From contig NZ_QEKM01000001.1 of NCBI RefSeq assembly GCF_003096555.1, forward strand, positions 2,170,001 through 2,234,000: DNA of 64,000 bases, in the 5' to 3' direction. The notes below the pieces were generated by a model. It was not told the origin of the DNA. It saw only the letters and a program-made list of their open reading frames with translations, and made no database searches. Positions within the stretch are counted from its first letter, which is position 1. Each line of letters opens with the position of its first letter. The position numbers and the translations under genes are program-made. This stretch comes from Simplicispira sp. 125 (GTDB lineage Bacteria > Pseudomonadota > Gammaproteobacteria > Burkholderiales > Burkholderiaceae_C). Shown here piece by piece: positions 9,607 through 17,916 of this stretch.

Positions 9607-10308
9607 ATGGTCCCAGCTGTTACGCCGACCTCATTGTCCTTTCCCGAAACCCGCCCCCTGCCAGGCCAAGGGCTGCACAGCGGCCCGCATCGCATCGACC
9701 TGAACGGGCACAGCGTGCAGCGCTTGCTGGCGATCGACAAACCGCCGTTGGTGGTGCTGGCAAACCTGCTCAGCGCGAGCGAATGCACCGCCCTGATCGA
9801 CGCCGCGCGCCCCCACATGGCGCGCTCGCTCACGGTGCAGCAGCACACCGGCGGCGAAGAGCGCAACGCCCACCGCACCAGCGACGGCATGTTCTTCCAG
9901 CGGGCCGAAACCCCGCTGGTGCAGCACATCGAGGAGCGCCTGTCGCGCCTGCTGGGCTGGCCCGCCGGGAACTGCGAAGGCCTGCAAGTGCTGCGCTACG
10001 GCCCGGGCGCCGAGTACCGGCCGCATTACGACTACTTCGATCCGGCCGAACCCGGCACCAGCACCCTGTTGCAGCGCGGCGGCCAGCGCCTGGCCACGCT
10101 GTTGATCTACCTGAACACGCCCGACGAGGGCGGCGCCACCACCTTCCCCGACCTTGGCCTGGAGGTGGCCCCGCTGCGCGGCCATGCCGTATTCTTCCGC
10201 TACGACCAGCCCCACCCCAGCAGCCGCACCTTGCATGGTGGCGCGCCTGTGGTCACAGGTGAAAAATGGGTGGCCACGCAATGGCTGCGCGAAAGAAAAT
10301 TTGACTAA
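9607..10308 (+). CDS. 2-oxoglutarate/Fe(II) dioxygenase, prolyl 4-hydroxylase type
   Basis: A 233-residue P4Hc-family dioxygenase. The iron triad is H140 and D142 (RPHYDYFDP) with H210 (TLHGGAPV), and K220 (GEKWVATQW) binds the 2-oxoglutarate carboxylate, so the active site is complete. Bacterial members hydroxylate proline in proteins such as elongation factors, but the target here is unknown. I prefer ATG 9607; GTG 9589 is possible and would abut the yaaA stop. The stop codon TAA (10306-10308) lies at the left edge of a dispersed palindromic repeat, so the native C-terminus may have been trimmed or replaced by insertion. Confidence 0.9.
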   Translation: MVPAVTPTSLSFPETRPLPGQGLHSGPHRIDLNGHSVQRLLAIDKPPLVVLANLLSASECTALIDAARPHMARSLTVQQHTGGEERNAHRTSDGMFFQRAETPLVQHIEERLSRLLGWPAGNCEGLQVLRYGPGAEYRPHYDYFDPAEPGTSTLLQRGGQRLATLLIYLNTPDEGGATTFPDLGLEVAPLRGHAVFFRYDQPHPSSRTLHGGAPVVTGEKWVATQWLRERKFD

Positions 10309-10362
10309 AATACGGCTCAAACGCTTACCAGTAAAGCGCTACTAGCTATTTTTTTGATAGTA
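10306..10362 (+). repeat. Dispersed palindromic element, copy 2
   Basis: AAACGCTT, 7 nt, AAGCGCTA, CT, AGCTAT, 7 nt, ATAGT: both hairpins with the standard geometry. It fills the gap between the dioxygenase, whose TAA is its left edge, and queF, whose ATG is four bases beyond the right edge. Confidence 0.85.
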
Positions 10363-10365
10363 CAC

Positions 10366-11211
10366 ATGTCCTCTGCAGACCAATCTCCCCTGGGCAAGGC
10401 GTCCGCCTATATCGACCAGTACGACGCCTCGCTGCTGTTCCCCCTGCCGCGCGCAGGCAAGCGGGCCGAGATCGGTATCACGGGCAACCCGCCTTTCATG
10501 GGTGCCGACCTGTGGACCGCGTTTGAGCTGTCATGGCTCAACGAACGCGGCAAGCCCCAGGTGGCGCTGGCACACATTACCGTGCCCTGCGAAACGCCGA
10601 ACATCATCGAGAGCAAATCGTTCAAGCTGTACCTCAACAGTTTCAACAACACCCGCTTTTCCGGCGTTGAGGCCGTGCAGGCACGCCTGCGCGCCGACCT
10701 CACCGAGGCCGCGTGGCGCGGCGCACCGCAGTCGGCCAGCCTGGGCGTGCGGGTCCTGCTGCCCGAATTGTTTGACCGTGAGCCGGTCCACGAACTCGAT
10801 GGCCTGAACCTGGACCGCCTCGACCTGGAATGCAAGCACTACCAGCCGGCACCGCAACTGCTGCGCGCCGCTTTCGACGAGGCGCCCGTGAGCGAGGTGC
10901 TGGTCAGCCACCTGCTCAAGAGCAACTGCCTGGTCACCGGCCAGCCCGACTGGGGCAGCGTGCGCATTGCCTACACCGGCCCGCAAATCGAGCAGGAAGG
11001 GCTGCTGCAGTACATCGTGAGCTTTCGCAACCACAACGAGTTCCACGAACAATGCGTGGAGCGCATCTTCATGGACCTCTGGACGCGCTGCAAACCCATC
11101 AAGCTGGAGGTGTATGCGCGCTACACCCGCCGGGGCGGGCTGGACATCAACCCCTGGCGCACCAGCCATCCCATGGCGCCGCCGCCCAACGTGCGCACGG
11201 CGCGGCAATAG
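10366..11211 (+). CDS. queF: NADPH-dependent 7-cyano-7-deazaguanine reductase
   Basis: A 281-residue long-form QueF (EC 1.7.1.13) that reduces preQ0 to preQ1, a step in queuosine synthesis. The tunnelling-fold pair is present: the N-terminal half carries [13 protein letters not shown], and the C-terminal half carries catalytic C188 ([12 protein letters not shown]) with D195. [16 protein letters not shown] is the second-half hallmark. I place the start at ATG 10366 ([10 protein letters not shown]), directly after the palindromic repeat, rather than an upstream in-frame codon at 10354 that lies within the repeat. The ribosome site would have to be supplied by the repeat (TTTGATAGT), and is weak. 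No other queuosine genes are near. Confidence 0.95.
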   Translation: MSSADQSPLGKASAYIDQYDASLLFPLPRAGKRAEIGITGNPPFMGADLWTAFELSWLNERGKPQVALAHITVPCETPNIIESKSFKLYLNSFNNTRFSGVEAVQARLRADLTEAAWRGAPQSASLGVRVLLPELFDREPVHELDGLNLDRLDLECKHYQPAPQLLRAAFDEAPVSEVLVSHLLKSNCLVTGQPDWGSVRIAYTGPQIEQEGLLQYIVSFRNHNEFHEQCVERIFMDLWTRCKPIKLEVYARYTRRGGLDINPWRTSHPMAPPPNVRTARQ

Positions 11212-11223
11212 TCCAACCGCCAG

Positions 11224-12783
11224 CTACACCTTGAACACGTCGAGCGTGCGGCCCAGCACACCGGCGTTGTCGCTCATGGCGCGGGCCGAAGCGGCGGATT
11301 CTTCGACCAGCGCAGCGTTTTGCTGCGTGACACGGTCCAGCTCGATCACGGCCTCGTTCACCTGCGCAATACCCTGGGCCTGCTCGCGCGTGGCAATGCT
11401 GATCTGGCCCATCAGGGTATTGACATAGGCCACCGACTGCACCACCTTGGCAATGGTTTTGCCGGCCGACTGCATCTGCCCGGCGCCCCGCTCGATGTGC
11501 GCGCTGGATTCGCCAATCAGCCCACGGATTTCACCGGCCGCGGTGGCGCTGCGCTGCGCCAGCGCCCGCACTTCGCTGGCCACCACGGCGAAACCCCGGC
11601 CCTGCTCGCCAGCACGTGCAGCTTCGACGGCGGCATTGAGCGCGAGAATGTTGGTCTGGAAGGCGATGCCCTCGATGGTAGAAATGATCTGGCCCATCTT
11701 GCCCGACGACTGCGCAATGGCCTGCACCACCGTACCCACCTGGGCTACGGCTTCGCCGCCACTGCGCGCCAGCTCGGCACTGCGCTCACTTTCTTTTTGC
11801 ACCTGCTGCGTGGTTTCCGCCGATTGGCGCACCGTGCTGGACAATTCTTCCATCGAGGCCGCTGTTTCCTCCAGGCTGCTGGCCTGCGATTCGGTGCGCT
11901 CGGACAGGTCTTGCGCGCCCTGCGCAATGCCAGACGAAATGGAGCCGAAGGCCCTGATTTCCTGGCGCGCATCGCCCACCACGGCGCGCAAATTGAGGTG
12001 GATGCGCTGCAGGCGCTCCAGCAGCCGCTCCACGGGGCTGTTGCCTTCCACGGGGCTTTGTGGCTGGGCCAGATCACACCCGGCGATCTCGGTCATCAAC
12101 TGCTCGGCGTCGGCCAGCGGCGCGGCAACAATGCACTGAAACCGCCACAGCATGAACGCGGACAGCGCCAGCAGCACCACGGCCTGGCCGATCATCACCT
12201 CGGGGCCCGCCCAACCCAACAGGCCCGGCGCGAGCGCGGCCACCAGAATGGGAAGCAGCAGCGCAACGAGGCGCTGCGTGAGGCCGAAACGCTGCAGCTT
12301 TCCCAGTTGGTTGCGCAAGCCGGGACGGCGCACGCGCCCGGCATGCAGCCAGAAACTGCTGGCCCCGCGCTCCCGTTCCTCGCGGATCTGGGCGTACAAG
12401 GCCTCGGCGGCGCGCACCTCGTCGCGCGTGGGCTTGACACGCACCGACATGTAGCTGCGCGGCTTGCCGGCCACCATCATGGGGGTGACATTGGCGCGCA
12501 CCCAGTAGAAGTCGCCGTTCTTGCGCCGGTTCTTCACGATGCCGGTCCAGTTGCGGCCCCGGCCGATGGTGGCCCACAGATCCTTGTAGGCCTCGGGCGG
12601 CATGTCGGGGTGGCGGATCAGGCTGTGCGGCTGGCCCATCAACTCCTCCATGGAGTAACCGCTGACACGCGCAAAGGCGGCATTGCAGTGCGTCATCACA
12701 CCCTTGGCGTCAGTCGTCGACATCAGAAGCTCTTCGCCTGGGTAGTCGTATTCGTGGGAGGTGACGGGCAGGTTGACGCGCAT
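11224..12783 (-). CDS. Aer-like PAS methyl-accepting chemotaxis protein
   Basis: A 519-residue aerotaxis-type receptor. The N-terminal PAS domain (about residues 1-125) starts [20 protein letters not shown], the Aer signature for FAD-binding redox sensing. A hydrophobic hairpin near residues 165-210 anchors it without a periplasmic sensor. The MCP signalling domain follows, with the conserved tip region containing [20 protein letters not shown]. There is no C-terminal CheR-tethering pentapeptide (it ends LDVFKV). It would signal to CheA/CheW on oxygen or energy state. It is a single gene; the 191-base space upstream holds its promoter and a dyad at 12910-12925. Confidence 0.92.
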   Translation of the reverse strand: MRVNLPVTSHEYDYPGEELLMSTTDAKGVMTHCNAAFARVSGYSMEELMGQPHSLIRHPDMPPEAYKDLWATIGRGRNWTGIVKNRRKNGDFYWVRANVTPMMVAGKPRSYMSVRVKPTRDEVRAAEALYAQIREERERGASSFWLHAGRVRRPGLRNQLGKLQRFGLTQRLVALLLPILVAALAPGLLGWAGPEVMIGQAVVLLALSAFMLWRFQCIVAAPLADAEQLMTEIAGCDLAQPQSPVEGNSPVERLLERLQRIHLNLRAVVGDARQEIRAFGSISSGIAQGAQDLSERTESQASSLEETAASMEELSSTVRQSAETTQQVQKESERSAELARSGGEAVAQVGTVVQAIAQSSGKMGQIISTIEGIAFQTNILALNAAVEAARAGEQGRGFAVVASEVRALAQRSATAAGEIRGLIGESSAHIERGAGQMQSAGKTIAKVVQSVAYVNTLMGQISIATREQAQGIAQVNEAVIELDRVTQQNAALVEESAASARAMSDNAGVLGRTLDVFKV

Positions 12784-12909
12784 AGATTCAAGACTCGTGA
12801 AAAAATGAAAGACACCAGCACCAGCCACTCCGGAGGCACCCCTCCAACGCACCCGCACCGTGTATTGCTACGCTCTTTTTATCTGCAAGCAGAGGAAACA
12901 GATGGTCAC

Positions 12910-12925
12910 ATATTCCGCAGAATAT
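12910..12925. promoter_or_regulatory. Dyad ATATTC-N4-GAATAT upstream of the Aer-like gene
   Basis: A 6+6 base perfect inverted repeat with a 4-base spacer in the 191-base gap between the receptor start and the dinB stop. It could be an operator, but no matching regulator is known to me; chance cannot be excluded. Confidence 0.25.
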
Positions 12926-12974
12926 TGCGTTATCAGTACCACTTGACTGGCGTCATGCAACACATTTTCTTGAC

Positions 12975-14252
12975 CTAGAACAAATCTGCCGTCCTGGGGC
13001 CCGGCGACGTGGAGACCTCTGCAGGGTTTGTGGCAACTTCCTCGTCCAGTCGCACCAGCCCTCCCACCCGCACGCCCAGCAGCCGCAAGCGCCGCTCCAG
13101 CGGTACACGCTTGAGGCACAAACCCGCCGTGCGGCGAATGGTGACGGCGTCCTGCGTGGGTTCGGCAATAGTCTGGTCGCGGGTCACGCTGCGAAAGTCG
13201 TCGTAGCGTAGCTTGATGCCAATGGTTTTTCCTGCATACCCCTTGCGCTGCAGATCGGCCGCCACGCGCTGGCACAGGTCGGTGAAGATGCGCCCCAGCT
13301 CAGCGCGGTCGCGTACGGCGTGCAGGTCGCGCTCGAAGGTCGTCTCGCGGCTCATGCTCACGGGCTCACTCTCGGTCACCACGGGGCTGTCGTCCTGGCC
13401 CCAGGCCGCGCGGTGCAGCCACGCCCCGGTAGATTTGCCAAACTGCGCAATCAACCACTGCGGGTTCTGCGCGGCCAGATCGCCAATGGTCTGCACGCCC
13501 AGTGCCGCCAGCTTTGCACCCGCCTTGGGGCCAATGCCGTTGACCTTGCGCACGTTGAGCGGCCAGATCAGCGTCTGCAGGTCGGTCTCGTAAACGATGG
13601 AAATGCCGTTGGGCTTGTTGAACTCGCTGGCCATCTTGGCCAGCAGGCGGTTGGGCGCCACGCCGATGGAGCAGGTCAGCCCGGTGCGTTCAAAAATGCC
13701 CTTCTGGATGAGGCGGGCCAGAACGCGCCCGCCTTCGCGCTGGCCACCGGGCACATCGGTAAAGTCGATGTACACCTCGTCCACCCCCCGGTCCTGCATG
13801 ACGGGGGCGATCTCGGTGATAGTGCTCTTGAAAAGCCGCGAATATTTGCGTATTTCGTCAAAATCCACCGGCAGCACGATGGCCTGCGGGCACAGCCGGG
13901 CGGCTTTCATCATGCCCATGGCCGAGCCCACGCCAAACTGGCGCGCCGCATAGGTCGCTGTGGTGATGACGCCCCGGCCCACATAGTCTTTGAGTCGCGG
14001 GAAATCAGCCACCGGGATGAAATGCGGCTCGCGCAGACCGGCGCCGTCCGGGCTTTGCAGCAGCAACTCGTCGACCGCGCGCCGCCCGCCGCCGATCACC
14101 ACCGGCAAGCCCTTGAGTTGCGGATAGCGCAGCAACTCGACAGATGCAAAAAATGCATCCATGTCGAGGTGGGCGATGCGGCGCAGAGGCTGCCCGGGGT
14201 TTTCAGAAGAGGGCGATACAGCGGGAAGGGGCACCCTGCCATTGTCGGCCAA
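12975..14252 (-). CDS. dinB: DNA polymerase IV (Y-family)
   Basis: A 425-residue translesion polymerase. Catalytic acidic motifs are LDMDAFFASVEL (residues 29-40) and VDEVYIDFTD in place of the commoner SIDEAYLD. The little-finger domain and C-terminus RTADLF follow. Residues about 58-92 form an insertion relative to E. coli DinB, between VVIGGG and RGVITTATYAARQFGV, a region that contacts the nascent pair; some Burkholderiales enzymes share this (family knowledge, unchecked). The start appears to be TTG at 14252, because the first ATG in frame lies within the catalytic motif; GTG 14234 is the alternative. I looked for but cannot certify a LexA box. Confidence 0.93.
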   Translation of the reverse strand: MADNGRVPLPAVSPSSENPGQPLRRIAHLDMDAFFASVELLRYPQLKGLPVVIGGGRRAVDELLLQSPDGAGLREPHFIPVADFPRLKDYVGRGVITTATYAARQFGVGSAMGMMKAARLCPQAIVLPVDFDEIRKYSRLFKSTITEIAPVMQDRGVDEVYIDFTDVPGGQREGGRVLARLIQKGIFERTGLTCSIGVAPNRLLAKMASEFNKPNGISIVYETDLQTLIWPLNVRKVNGIGPKAGAKLAALGVQTIGDLAAQNPQWLIAQFGKSTGAWLHRAAWGQDDSPVVTESEPVSMSRETTFERDLHAVRDRAELGRIFTDLCQRVAADLQRKGYAGKTIGIKLRYDDFRSVTRDQTIAEPTQDAVTIRRTAGLCLKRVPLERRLRLLGVRVGGLVRLDEEVATNPAEVSTSPGPRTADLF

Positions 14253-14277
14253 TGTGCGTGGTGCTTGCCCCGCGCGG

Positions 14278-14922
14278 TCAGGACCGGCGCCGCCGGGGCA
14301 CCACGCTCAGCGGCACGCTTTCAAGCACCGGTGCAGCGCCGATCTGCAGCGCACGGCGCGGCAAGTCCACCAGTTGCTCAGGATGCCAGACGCGCAGTTG
14401 CGCAGCTCCTTCGGGAATCTGGTCGAAGCGGGCAATCCCGTCGGCATCGGTCTTGAGGGTATAGGCCGAATCGGTGACGAACAAATGGCCGCGCATCGAA
14501 CCATGCAAGTGGCAGCCCAGCAGCACGGCGCCTGGCTCCTGTACGACCACATCGGCCTCACCACCCGTGGCGTCGGCTGTGGCACCGGCCAGGCGCATCT
14601 CGAAGTTCGTGCCTAAAGGCGCGCCAGGGACATTGTTCACCGCCGCCGTTCCCCGGATATGGTGGTCCCAGCGATCGAGGTTGGTGAAACGTACCCGGCT
14701 CCCAGGGGCCACCACGGTGACCAGGGGAACGAAACGCATGCGCTGCTGCCCGATGGTGGCATTGCTGGCCACCGGTGCTGCCGGGGTGCTGGGATAGACC
14801 ACCACCACGGCATCAGGCACCGGGCGGCCTTCTTTGTCCAGCACCTGGACTTGCACATTTCCGGCGGTAACGCTTGCTACCATTGCGCAAGCAGCTATCA
14901 AAAACAGAGTTTTGCGCAGCAT
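14278..14922 (-). CDS. Exported cupredoxin-like protein (methylamine utilisation protein type)
   Basis: A 214-residue periplasmic protein. Residues 1-20 form a signal peptide ending SVTA-GNV. The body is a cupredoxin-like beta-sandwich with likely type 1 copper ligands: H87 or H88 (RWDHHIRG), and C137, H140, M143 (GCHLHGSM). The spacing in the second cluster is shorter than in plastocyanin but typical of the methylamine-utilisation-protein subfamily. A carboxypeptidase-regulatory-like beta domain may follow. It begins two bases after the truncated globin stop and belongs to the DUF3034-globin-cupredoxin unit, so an electron-transfer role with the haem protein is plausible. The signal-peptide codons overlap a possible copy of the dispersed repeat. 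Confidence 0.82.
   Translation of the reverse strand: MLRKTLFLIAACAMVASVTAGNVQVQVLDKEGRPVPDAVVVVYPSTPAAPVASNATIGQQRMRFVPLVTVVAPGSRVRFTNLDRWDHHIRGTAAVNNVPGAPLGTNFEMRLAGATADATGGEADVVVQEPGAVLLGCHLHGSMRGHLFVTDSAYTLKTDADGIARFDQIPEGAAQLRVWHPEQLVDLPRRALQIGAAPVLESVPLSVVPRRRRS
14863..14907 (+). repeat. Possible dispersed palindromic element within a signal peptide
   Basis: Contains TAACGCTT, then TGCGCAA, GC and AGCTAT as in other copies, but the second hairpin lacks its closing arm. It encodes about residues 6-19 of the cupredoxin signal peptide on the opposite strand. The match is weaker than elsewhere, and signal-peptide codons could mimic it. Confidence 0.4.
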
Positions 14923-14923
14923 G

Positions 14924-15406
14924 TCAGTGCACCGTGATGATGTCGCGGTGCATGGGCGCCAGCAGCGCCAGCAGGCGGTTTTGCTGGGTGAAGGCAATGC
15001 CTTGGGCATCCATGGCACGTTGCAGGGTTTCGACCAGGGCGTTGAAGTCTCCCTTGTTGATGTCCATATCGGCATGCAGTTCGCCCATCTCGGGGCCGTC
15101 GTACACGCAGGGCCCGCCACTGAGTTGGCAGAACTGGTTCACCAGGCTTTCCTTGAGCGCAGCGGGCTTGGTGTCTTTGAACTGGCTGCCAATGCGTGGG
15201 TGGCGCACCAGACGTTCGACAAAATCATCGACCAGGCGCACGATGCCGGCCTTCTCGCCCAGCGCGGCATACAGACCGGCTGGGGCTGGGGCCAGGGGCG
15301 CAGCGGCAATCGACGGGGACGCCGCAGCAGGGGTTTGGGCGTGCACGCCCGTCAGGCTGGCACTCGCCAGCAACAGGGCGCAAGACAGGGCAGTGGTGTT
15401 TTTCAT
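14924..15406 (-). CDS. Exported group 1 truncated haemoglobin
   Basis: A 160-residue protein with an N-terminal signal peptide (cleavage near VHA-QT, residue 23), a Pro/Ala linker and a truncated-globin domain from about residue 45. Family hallmarks include GLYAALGEKAGI, FVERLVRHPRI, SGGPCVYDGPEM and the proximal haem histidine H111 (ELHADMDI). Truncated globins bind oxygen, NO or peroxide; most are cytoplasmic, so export to the periplasm is notable. The gene lies between the DUF3034 barrel gene and the cupredoxin gene with gaps of 20 and 1 bases, so the three are probably one transcript. Function is inferred, perhaps periplasmic redox or gas handling. Confidence 0.88.
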   Translation of the reverse strand: MKNTTALSCALLLASASLTGVHAQTPAAASPSIAAAPLAPAPAGLYAALGEKAGIVRLVDDFVERLVRHPRIGSQFKDTKPAALKESLVNQFCQLSGGPCVYDGPEMGELHADMDINKGDFNALVETLQRAMDAQGIAFTQQNRLLALLAPMHRDIITVH

Positions 15407-15426
15407 GGCAATGTTCTGCAGCGGGT

Positions 15427-16356
15427 TCAGAAAGCGACCTGGGCTGAGAGGTAGGCACCGCTCTGGCGGCGTCCGTTGGTGATACCCGGCACCACACGGC
15501 CCAAGTCTGCCCAGGCGAGGGTGAGCGAGAGGTTCTTGGTGGGCGCCCAGGCGATGAAAATGTCTTTCCAGGCGTCTTCGCGCAGTGCGGAACCCAAACC
15601 GGCCGCGCGGCCCGTGGCCTGCAGGTTGTCGGGCTTGAAGCGCACTTCGGCCCCAATGGCCAGGTCGCGCCGCAGCAGCCAGGCCACCGAAAACTCGGGT
15701 TGCAGGCTGCGGCTGTTGCGCCCTGGCGCCCCCGCCCCAAAACCCAGCAGGCCATTCTGGTTGGCGCGCGTGGAGCGCAGCGTGGCATTCAGCAACAGGC
15801 CTTTGTCCAGCACCAGCTTGGTGGCGCTGACGTAAAAATCCGTGGATTGCGTGTCGGCCCCCACAAAATCAAACACCGACTGCAGCGAGCCCGGCCGCAC
15901 GCGCTTGTGCTCCAGGCCCACGGCAATCTGGGGCATCCAGGTGTCTGCGTCGAGCACGGCGTCGCCCGCCACGCGCAGCTTGACACCGAGCACGTCCATG
16001 CGGATGTGCTGGCCGGGCTGCACGCCAAACGGGGCAATGCTGTTGAGGGCCACGGCCGCCCCGGCATTAAAGTCCTGCCGCGCCACCGACAGCTCGACGC
16101 GCTCGTTCCAGGCCAGCGCCGCGCCATAGCTGGTCAGCGCGTAGTCCTGCGTGACGGCACGGGTGGTGAAGGCGCTGGCGCCCCACTCGCCCTCGGTGGC
16201 GTTGCTGCCGATCACGGCCCAGGGCGTGATGCCGCCCCCGGCCGTGCCCGTGATGCTGCTGACGCCACCCGTGAGCAGCAGTTTGCCGGTGTCGGCCTGC
16301 GCCAGCGGACTGGCCAGGGCCAGGGCCGCCAGCAGAAAAAGAGGTGTGCGGTTCAT
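15427..16356 (-). CDS. DUF3034-family outer-membrane protein
   Basis: A 309-residue protein with a signal peptide (MNRTPLFLLAALALASPLAQA, cut near residue 21) and a body of alternating amphipathic beta-strands ending in aromatic F (AQVAF), the C-terminal signature of outer-membrane barrels. The starting segment LLLTGGVSSITGTAGGG fits DUF3034, a family of unknown function. It is the first gene of the unit with the exported globin and cupredoxin; the promoter must be in 16357-16546. An outer-membrane channel or lipid/solute transporter for the periplasmic pair is a reasonable guess only. Confidence 0.82.
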   Translation of the reverse strand: MNRTPLFLLAALALASPLAQADTGKLLLTGGVSSITGTAGGGITPWAVIGSNATEGEWGASAFTTRAVTQDYALTSYGAALAWNERVELSVARQDFNAGAAVALNSIAPFGVQPGQHIRMDVLGVKLRVAGDAVLDADTWMPQIAVGLEHKRVRPGSLQSVFDFVGADTQSTDFYVSATKLVLDKGLLLNATLRSTRANQNGLLGFGAGAPGRNSRSLQPEFSVAWLLRRDLAIGAEVRFKPDNLQATGRAAGLGSALREDAWKDIFIAWAPTKNLSLTLAWADLGRVVPGITNGRRQSGAYLSAQVAF

Positions 16357-16546
16357 CGGGGGTTTCCTTGTTATTTGCGGCACGCATGCGTTGGGGGGGA
16401 TGCCCTGCACAGGCGGATCTGCCAGCGCGGGGCCGAACGCTCCCTGCATTGTGTCGAAGGAATGCCAAGGCTGCTGATGAAGGGCGATGCAGCCCCTGGC
16501 GCACCCTGCCGGGTGCAGATGGCCCCGATGGCAGGCCAGGCCGAGG

Positions 16547-17758
16547 CTACCGCGGGTAGGTGCCCGGCAGCAGGATGCTCTCGTCCACGGTGTTGATGTC
16601 GGTGCGGCCGCAAAACGCCATGGTGAGGTCGAGTTCCTTGCGGATGATCTCCAGCGCCCGCGTCACGCCCAGCTCCCCGTAAGCCCCCAGGCCATAGAGG
16701 AAGGCACGGCCGATCAGGGTGCCCTGCGCACCCAGGGCGCGGGCCTTGAGCACGTCCTGGCCGCTGCGGATGCCGCCGTCCATCCACACCTCGATGTCCT
16801 TGCCCACCGCCTGCGCGATGGAAGGCAGCGCAGTAATCGACGAGGGTGCGCCGTCGAGCTGGCGCCCGCCGTGGTTGCTGACGATCAGCGCATCAGCCCC
16901 ACTGTTGGCAGCCAGGCGGGCGTCTTCGGCGTCCATGATGCCCTTGATGATCAGCTTGCCGCCCCAGCGCTTTTTGATCCACTCCACATCGCCCCAGTTC
17001 AGCTCGGGGTCAAACTGCTCGGCCGTCCACGACGCCAGCGAAGACATGTCGCCCACGCCCTTGGCATGGCCGACGATGTTGCCGAAGCTGCGGCGTTTGG
17101 TGCCCAGCATGCCCAGGCACCAGCGCGGCTTGGTCGCCAGGTTGATGAGGTTGGACAACGTGGGCTTGGGGGGCGACGACAGGCCGTTCTTGATGTCTTT
17201 GTGGCGCTGGCCGAGGATTTGCAGATCGAGCGTGAGCTGCAGCGCCGAGCAGCCGGCGGCCTTGGCGCGGTCGATCAGGCGCTCGATGTAATCGCGGTCG
17301 CGCATCACATACAGCTGGAACCAGAAACCCGGGCCGGCATGCTCGGCCACGTCTTCGATGGAGCAGATGCTCATGGTCGAGAGTGTGAAGGGCACGCCAA
17401 AATCACGCGCCGCACGCGCGGCCAAGATTTCGCCGTCGGCATGCTGCATGCCGGTCAGGCCCGTGGGCGCGAGCGCCACGGGCATGGCCACGTCCTGGCC
17501 CACCATGGTGGTGCGCGTGGTGCGGCCCGTCATGTTCACGGCCACGCGCTGGCGCAGCTTGATTTTTTGGAAGTCGTCTTCGTTGGCGCGGTAGGTGCTT
17601 TCTGTCCACGAGCCCGAGTCGCAGTAGTCATAGAACATGCGTGGCACGCGGCGCTGGTAGACGCGGTGCAGGTCTTCGATGCAGGTGATGGTGGACAGGT
17701 CGGACACGCGGCGCTCCTCGGAGGGTTTCGGGGGAAAGTGTGCCGGGATGTTAGCCAC
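16547..17758 (-). CDS. lldD: FMN-dependent alpha-hydroxy-acid dehydrogenase (L-lactate dehydrogenase)
   Basis: A 403-residue FMN enzyme of the LldD/glycolate oxidase family, a TIM barrel that oxidises L-2-hydroxy acids, L-lactate most likely, and passes electrons to the quinone pool. The substrate and base motif SNHGGRQLDGAPS is intact, as are LAPTGLTGM, the flavin segment FQLYVMRDR and DGGIRSGQDVLKA. Length and sequence match cytochrome-type L-lactate dehydrogenases rather than the shorter lactate oxidases. There is no lactate permease or LldR regulator beside it; it precedes the DUF3034 unit by 190 bases on the same strand and probably has its own promoter upstream of 17758. Confidence 0.93.
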   Translation of the reverse strand: MANIPAHFPPKPSEERRVSDLSTITCIEDLHRVYQRRVPRMFYDYCDSGSWTESTYRANEDDFQKIKLRQRVAVNMTGRTTRTTMVGQDVAMPVALAPTGLTGMQHADGEILAARAARDFGVPFTLSTMSICSIEDVAEHAGPGFWFQLYVMRDRDYIERLIDRAKAAGCSALQLTLDLQILGQRHKDIKNGLSSPPKPTLSNLINLATKPRWCLGMLGTKRRSFGNIVGHAKGVGDMSSLASWTAEQFDPELNWGDVEWIKKRWGGKLIIKGIMDAEDARLAANSGADALIVSNHGGRQLDGAPSSITALPSIAQAVGKDIEVWMDGGIRSGQDVLKARALGAQGTLIGRAFLYGLGAYGELGVTRALEIIRKELDLTMAFCGRTDINTVDESILLPGTYPR

Positions 17759-17854
17759 AGCGCCCGGCTGCGGCCATCAAAATAATTTGCGTGGCCATGC
17801 AACAAATTCAAAACCGGCTCGGCTGCGCCCCTGGAGTGGATGGCAAAACACAGG

Positions 17855-17916
17855 ATAAAAATAGCCTCTAACGCTTATCCATCAAGCGCTAACAGCTCTA
17901 TTTTCAATAGCAATCA
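17855..17916 (+). repeat. Dispersed palindromic element, copy 3
   Basis: TAACGCTT, 7 nt, AAGCGCTA, AC, AGCTCT, 7 nt, ATAGC. Its right edge supplies the TGA stop of the diguanylate cyclase (minus strand, 17914-17916). Outer bases AAAATAG and CTATTTT also pair, so the whole unit can fold. Confidence 0.9.

Noticed and set aside
16501..16516. GCACCC-TGCC-GGGTGC hairpin after lldD as a terminator
   Set aside because: Only a 6-bp stem with no T-tract; too weak to call.
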